Shown in pieces: positions 60,401 to 64,000 of a stretch of DNA of 64,000 nt. The DNA lies in NCBI RefSeq assembly GCF_040802235.1, contig NC_133161.1:108021001-108085000 (forward strand), written 5' to 3'. Position 1 is the first letter of the stretch. The number at the start of each line of letters is the position of its first letter. The position numbers and the translations under genes are program-made. The DNA is from Manis javanica (lineage: Eukaryota; Chordata; Mammalia; Pholidota; Manidae). Under the pieces are notes generated by a model. The model saw only the letters and a list, made by a program, of their open reading frames with translations, had not been told where the DNA came from and searched no databases.

Positions 60401-62647
60401 TTGTGCCAGTACCAAATTATCTTGATTACTGTGACTTTGTAGTAGAGCTTGAAGTCAGAGAGTGTAATCCTCCCAGCTTTGTTTTTTCTCAGGATTGCTT
60501 TGGCTATTCAGGGTCTTTTGTGGTTCCATATGAATTTTAGAGTTATTTGTTCTAGTTCATTGAAGAATGCTGTTGGTATTTTGATAAGGATTGTATTGAA
60601 TCTGTAAATTGCTTTGGGCAGTATGGCCATTTAGACAATATTAATTCTTCCTATCCATGGGCATGGGATGTATTTCTATTTTTTGGTGTCTTCTTTAGTT
60701 TCTCTCGTGAATGTTTTGTGATTTTCAGAGTAAAGGTCTTTCACCTCCTTGGTTAGGTTTATTCCTAGGTACTTTATTCTTTTTGATGCAATTGTAAATG
60801 GAGTTGTTTTTCTGATTTCTCTTTCTGCTAGTTTGTTTTTAGTATATAGGAATGCAACAGATTTCTGTGTATTCGTTTTGTATCCTGCAACTTTGCTGAA
60901 TTCAGTTACCCGAGTAGTTTTTTTGGTGGAGTTTTTAGGGTTTTATATGTACAATATCATGTCATCTGCAAACAGTGAGAGTTAAACTTCTTCCTTCTCA
61001 ATCTGGATGCCTTTTTATCTCTGTGTTGTCTGATTGCCATGGCTAGGACCTCCAGAACTATGTTGAATAAAAGTGGGGAGAGTGGGCATCCTTGTCTTAT
61101 TTCTGATCTTAAAGAAAAAGCTTTCAGCTTTTCGCTGTGAAGTATGATGTTGGCTGTGGGTTTGTCTATATGGCCTTTATTATGTTGCGGTACTTGCCCT
61201 CTACACCCATTTTGTTGAGTTTTTATCATGAAAGGATGTTGGATTTTGTCAAATGCTTTTTGGCATCTATTGAGATGATCATGTGGTTTTTATCCTTTCA
61301 GTTGATGTGTATGATATTGATTGATTTGTGAATATTGTACCATCCTTGCATCCCTGGATTAAACCCCACTTCGGTTTGCTAATATTTTTTTGAGGATTTT
61401 TACGTCTATGTTCATCAGGGATATCAAATTGCTATGATTTTTTTTTGTGGTGTCTGTCTGGTTTTGGTATTAGAATGATGCTGGCCTCATAGAATGAATC
61501 TAGAAATATTCCCTCCTTGTCTACTTTTTGAAATACTTTAAGCAGGATGGGTACTAGCTCTTCTTTAAATGTTTTGTAGAATTCAGCTATGAAGCTATCT
61601 GGACCTGCAGTTTTGTTTTGGGGAGTTTTTTGATTACCAATTCTATTCCATTGCTGGTAATGGGTCTGTTCAGATTTTCTGTTTCTTCCTGGATCAGTCT
61701 TGGAAGGTTGTATTTTTCTAGGAAGTCATCCATTTCTTCTAAGTTGTCAATTTATTGGTATATAATTTTTCATTTTATTCTCTAATCTTTGTATTTCTGT
61801 GGTATCCATTGTGATTTTTCCTTTCTCATTTCTGATTCTGTTTATGTGTGTACACTTTTTTCCTTGATAAGTCTCGCTAGGGGTTTATTTTTTCTCTTTC
61901 TCAAAAAAACAGCTTTTGGTTTTCATTTTTTTCCTATTGTTTATTCTTTCTATTTTATTTCTGCTCTGATCTTTATTGTGTCCCTACTTTGTGTTTAATT
62001 TGTTTTTCTTTTTCTAGTATCTTTGTGATTTTAGACTGTTTATTTGTGATTATTCTCATTTCTTGAGGTGAGCCAATATTGCTATGTACTTTCCTCTTTG
62101 GGGCCTTTGCCGCATCCCTCAGATTTTGGGCTGTTGTGTTTTTGTTTTATTTGTCTCCATGTATTGCTTGATTTCTGTTTTTAATTTGTTCATTGATCCA
62201 TTGGTTATTTAGAAGCATGTCATTTAGCATCTTTTTTTGTGTGTGTGTAATTTATTTCTAGTTTGTACCATTGTGGTCTGAGAAGCTGCTTGGTACAATT
62301 TCAATCTTTTTTAATTTATTGAGGCTCTTCTTGAGGCCTAGTATGTGATCTATTCTGGAGAACACTCCATGTACACTTGAGGAAAAAAAAATACAGTTTA
62401 CATTATAAAGTTCATTCCAGACCTCGAAGGTGATGGGAAGCCTTACAGAGATACTTTAACAAAATCAGAATGTCAGTGAGGACTTGTGTAAATTTCATTC
62501 TTTATATAATTGCTCTTTTTTGTTGAGGTAAGGTATACAACAGTCTCAATTTTTTAAGACACTGCTTCTTTTCATTTCATTCCAGGTGTGATCCCTCACA
62601 TCCACAAGTCTCTGATTGGAAAGAAGGGACAGCAGAAAACTGCTTAG
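51415..62647 (+). CDS. H2AZ2: H2AZ2 (H2AFV), histone variant H2A.Z.2, five coding exons
   Basis: Joining 51415-51417, 54196-54273, 56652-56765, 58758-58887 and 62586-62647 gives 387 nt, exactly 128 residues plus stop, the family length. All junctions are GT-AG. H2A.Z replaces H2A in nucleosomes at promoters and enhancers, deposited by SRCAP and p400/TIP60 complexes; it acts in the nucleus in transcription and genome stability. The histone fold (about residues 20-100), the acidic-patch segment with DEELDSL, and the extended docking tail [20 protein letters not shown] are all intact. Ala15, Thr39 and Ala128 (counting Met as 1) identify H2A.Z.2 rather than H2A.Z.1. Introns exclude a processed pseudogene. 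The first exon codes only Met. Confidence 0.97.
53098..53860 (-). mobile_element. Ancient L1 (L1M type) in H2AZ2 intron 1, antisense
   Basis: Diverged text with the familiar old-L1 phrases ATACCATTTTAGCCATTG, CCATTCTACTTTTTGTACAT and AATGAAATCATACAGTATTT. It is interrupted by the small L1-J insertion at 53125-53282 and ends near a 14-base T-run at 53820-53833. Confidence 0.65.
53125..53282 (+). mobile_element. L1-J, 158-bp 5'-truncated L1 in H2AZ2 intron 1
   Basis: Only the last part of the L1 3' UTR, nearly identical to 9047-9190 of L1-A, ending in a short A-rich tail. TSDs ATATTGATGACA at 53113-53124 and 53283-53294 are exact. Same subfamily as L1-A, sense to the gene, inserted into an ancient L1. 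Confidence 0.85.
54196..54273 (+). CDS. H2AZ2: H2AZ2 coding exon 2, N-terminal tail
   Basis: 78 nt, 26 codons, from acceptor CACTTAG to donor GTAATG. Encodes the lysine-rich tail [20 protein letters not shown] and the start of the fold. The Ala in KAKAKA is an H2A.Z.2-specific position. The tail lysines are the acetylation targets. Confidence 0.96.
54274..56651 (+). other. H2AZ2: H2AZ2 intron 2
   Basis: 2.4 kb, GT-AG. It contains an old sense L1 3' end (about 55195-55372) and several purine-rich stretches (about 54850-55160 and 55930-56170) that may be very old repeats. No other gene seen. Confidence 0.8.
55195..55372 (+). mobile_element. Old L1 3' UTR fragment in H2AZ2 intron 2
   Basis: Phrases GTACAGCATAGGGAATATAG and CTGAAACTAATATAATACTG mark the 3' terminus of an older (L1MA/L1MB-like) subfamily, ending in a short A-rich tail. 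Confidence 0.7.
56652..56765 (+). CDS. H2AZ2: H2AZ2 coding exon 3, histone fold alpha1-alpha2
   Basis: 114 nt, 38 codons, from acceptor CTTCTAG to donor GTGTGT. Encodes [20 protein letters not shown] and on to EYLTAE. The Thr in LKTR is the second H2A.Z.2-diagnostic residue, located in loop 1 of the fold. Confidence 0.96.
57928..58105. mobile_element. MER20-like hAT DNA transposon relic
   Basis: CAACCTTGGCTTCACACTGG through GGGTGCTTTCAG and AGATGCACACCAAGG follows the phrase order of MER20/Charlie-type non-autonomous elements, with end sequences that are roughly inverted (CAACCTTGGCTTCACA versus TGCACACCAAGG). Diverged; the family call is tentative. Confidence 0.5.
58627..58692. repeat. 36-bp tandem duplication in H2AZ2 intron 3
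   Basis: A 30-base segment starting AGGTGCTATAGTGATC is present exactly at 58627-58656 and 58663-58692, offset 36 bases. Copy 2 ends 65 bases before exon 4, close to the branch-point region. Confidence 0.88.
58758..58887 (+). CDS. H2AZ2: H2AZ2 coding exon 4, fold C-terminal half and acidic patch
   Basis: 130 nt from acceptor GCTGTAG to donor GTAGGT, ending in phase 1. Encodes [20 protein letters not shown] through [18 protein letters not shown]. The Asp/Glu cluster contributes to the extended acidic patch. Confidence 0.96.
58888..62585 (+). other. H2AZ2: H2AZ2 intron 4
   Basis: 3.7 kb, GT-AG. Almost entirely filled by one antisense L1 (L1-H); about 200 bases of non-L1 sequence remain on each side. 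Confidence 0.85.
59107..62381 (-). mobile_element. L1-H, 5'-truncated L1 in H2AZ2 intron 4, antisense
   Basis: About 3.3 kb from a T-run near 59107 (element 3' end) to endonuclease text at 62381 (5' truncation). The minus strand shows the end of ORF2, the reverse-transcriptase region and part of the endonuclease. There are many stops, and its 3' UTR differs from that of L1-A. No clear TSD found. Older than L1-B2. Confidence 0.82.
62586..62647 (+). CDS. H2AZ2: H2AZ2 coding exon 5, docking tail and stop
   Basis: 62 nt from acceptor TTCCAG to TAG. Completes a Gly codon and encodes [19 protein letters not shown]. The final Ala is the third H2A.Z.2-specific position (Val in H2A.Z.1). Confidence 0.96.
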
Positions 62648-63735
62648 GGTGTTGTTTTAGTCAACCCTCTTCCTGCCCGTCATTGTACTGTAACTGGAAC
62701 AGAAGAAACAATGGGGATATGTGGAGTTTTTAAGACAATTAAATGGAAGAGCATAGACAGTTACTGTAGACATAGTAAAAGCAACATTTGTACGTTCTTA
62801 GACTCAAAGTTTGATAAAAGTACCTTTTCATGTGGAACAGTTGTGTTGATTGACTAGGTTTGTCCCATATGTTTTATACAAAAATGGAATTGATAAACCA
62901 TTTTTTACAAAAGTAATTTGTCTCAAAGCTGTCTGTTCATGATGTGTTGGAAATTTTTTGCTCATACTTAGAAATTTTTTGAATTTCAAATTGGTTATCA
63001 TATATATTCAGAATAACCTTAAAGCAAATTATGGGAGTATAGCTTTATCATGATTGGTAACATGTTATATTTAATCTTCAATGCTATCCATTTGTGGTAC
63101 ATACTGTTATTTTGCATACCACTAAAAGAAAGAAAAAATTCTGCCTGTTACCATGTGTGCAGTGCATCCCAACCTCAGAGATGTTAGAATATGAAAATGT
63201 GCATTTACAATTAATGACCTAATATAGTATGGTTACTACAATGGCAGACCCTATATTAAGTGTTTTACTGATTAAGAAATTTTATTGCCCCTACTTAAAA
63301 ATGTGGAAACTACAGCTCACAGAAGATAAGTGCTTTGCCAGAAAACACCTTGTTTCTATCTTAGAAGGTAAAAAGTGGCAAAGTTAGGATACAAACCTAG
63401 ATTTGGTTTACTCCATAGTTCCCACTGTTACCTAGAATTGAAGTTAAATTGTATCAAAGATTTCTGCTTTTGGCTTTAAATTGCAGCTTCTGGTGGTTTT
63501 TTATTGGTACAGAACATTCAGAAATTTGCGCAGTATTTAAAAAAATATTTCTTTGTCAGTTTCTAAGCAACTATTGTAAGATTTAATTTAATGTACCAGT
63601 TCACAGCCCATCAGAAAATTATATTTTTCTGCCTGGAAGTCTTCATTAAAAGAAAAATTTTTTTAATGTTTTATAATAATTCATTTTTTAAAACTTATTT
63701 TATTGTGGAAATTTTCAAAAATACATAATAAAGAG
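62648..63735 (+). other. H2AZ2: H2AZ2 3' UTR (proposed extent)
   Basis: A+T-rich sequence after the stop codon. Polyadenylation candidates are ATTAAA at 62738-62743 and AATAAA at 63727-63732; the used end cannot be decided. A MIR-like segment lies at about 63230-63400, and the far end (after about 63680) resembles an ancient repeat, which weakens the distal signal as the real end. Confidence 0.45.
63230..63400 (+). repeat. MIR-like relic
   Basis: Follows MIR 3' phrase order: TTATTGCCCCTACTTAAAAA, GTGGAAACTACAGCTCACAG, AAAGTGGCAAAGTTAGGATA, CAAACC. Diverged. Confidence 0.55.
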
Positions 63736-64000
63736 CATAGTGTGATGAAGCCCCGCATAGTCATCCTGCAACTTCAGGTTATACTGTGGTTGGTTTTGTG
63801 ACCTGAGCCCTCAGCCTGGTGGATCAGCTTGAATCCTGTTTCAGGCACAGATACGTTCATGTCTGTGTGACGTACGGTGTCTGTACAGATGGGGAACTTT
63901 GGAGACCAGAGCCCTTGTCTGCAGATCACCACCATGCTTTATAATACACACCCAGGCAGTATTCAGGTTACCCGTTATCTCAGTTGTTTTACAGTTGGTT

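Noticed and set aside
51415-62647. H2AZ1 as the identity of the histone gene
   Set aside because: All three distinguishing residues are those of H2A.Z.2, and PURB as neighbour fits the H2AZ2 locus.
1-64000. CRISPR arrays, operons or other prokaryotic systems
   Set aside because: Spliced histone gene, CpG islands and L1/MIR repeats make this mammalian nuclear DNA; no regularly spaced direct repeats with unique spacers were seen.

Overview
This is nuclear DNA of a placental mammal. It has intron-bearing genes with GT-AG splice sites, CpG-island promoters, a long A+T-rich 3' UTR, and heavy LINE-1 (L1) load with traces of MIR, L2, a MER20-like DNA transposon and a solo LTR. No Alu, rodent B1/B2, carnivore tRNA-SINE or ruminant SINE is evident. 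Together with the L1 3' end style this makes a SINE-poor laurasiatherian such as a pangolin my best guess, but that is a memory-based guess with low confidence.

Two real protein-coding genes are present, both on the + strand. PURB (CDS 10876-11775) is an intronless gene for a 299-residue PUR-domain single-stranded nucleic-acid-binding protein. It has a CpG-island promoter and a 3' UTR of about 7.3 kb ending at a polyadenylation signal at 19097-19102. H2AZ2 (formerly H2AFV; five coding exons, 51415-62647) encodes the 128-residue histone variant H2A.Z.2, and all three positions that separate it from H2A.Z.1 are diagnostic. The same two neighbours, in the same relative orientation, lie on human chromosome 7p13, so the window looks like conserved synteny shown in reverse complement.

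Layout: 1-3257 is intergenic sequence with a degenerate CA/TG-rich minisatellite. 3269-9198 is a near full-length sense L1 with an 11-bp target-site duplication (TSD). 9210-10480 is intergenic with an L2-like relic. 10480-19125 is PURB. 19126-21850 is intergenic sequence holding a perfect 139-bp direct repeat around a CpG-rich patch. 21850-47700 is an L1 graveyard: a full-length L1 nested in an older L1 with a 17-bp TSD, truncated sense L1 5' ends fused to an inverted L1, and another long L1 nested in an ancient L1 and carrying a solo LTR. 47700-50160 is intergenic with a MIR. 50160-64000 is the H2AZ2 CpG island, gene and 3' UTR, with further L1 pieces in the introns.

Every L1 open frame I examined is broken by stops or frameshifts, so none looks capable of autonomous retrotransposition. 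I found no evidence of an undescribed gene system. The observations most worth a second look are the 139-bp perfect repeat, the two divergent L1 5' UTR lineages, a heptad duplication in an L1 ORF1 coiled coil, the CGG tract in the H2AZ2 5' UTR, the CCAAT/CHR-like promoter grammar of H2AZ2, and the rearranged L1 junction near 34.5 kb. All calls come from reading the sequence and recalled family knowledge; no search was run.
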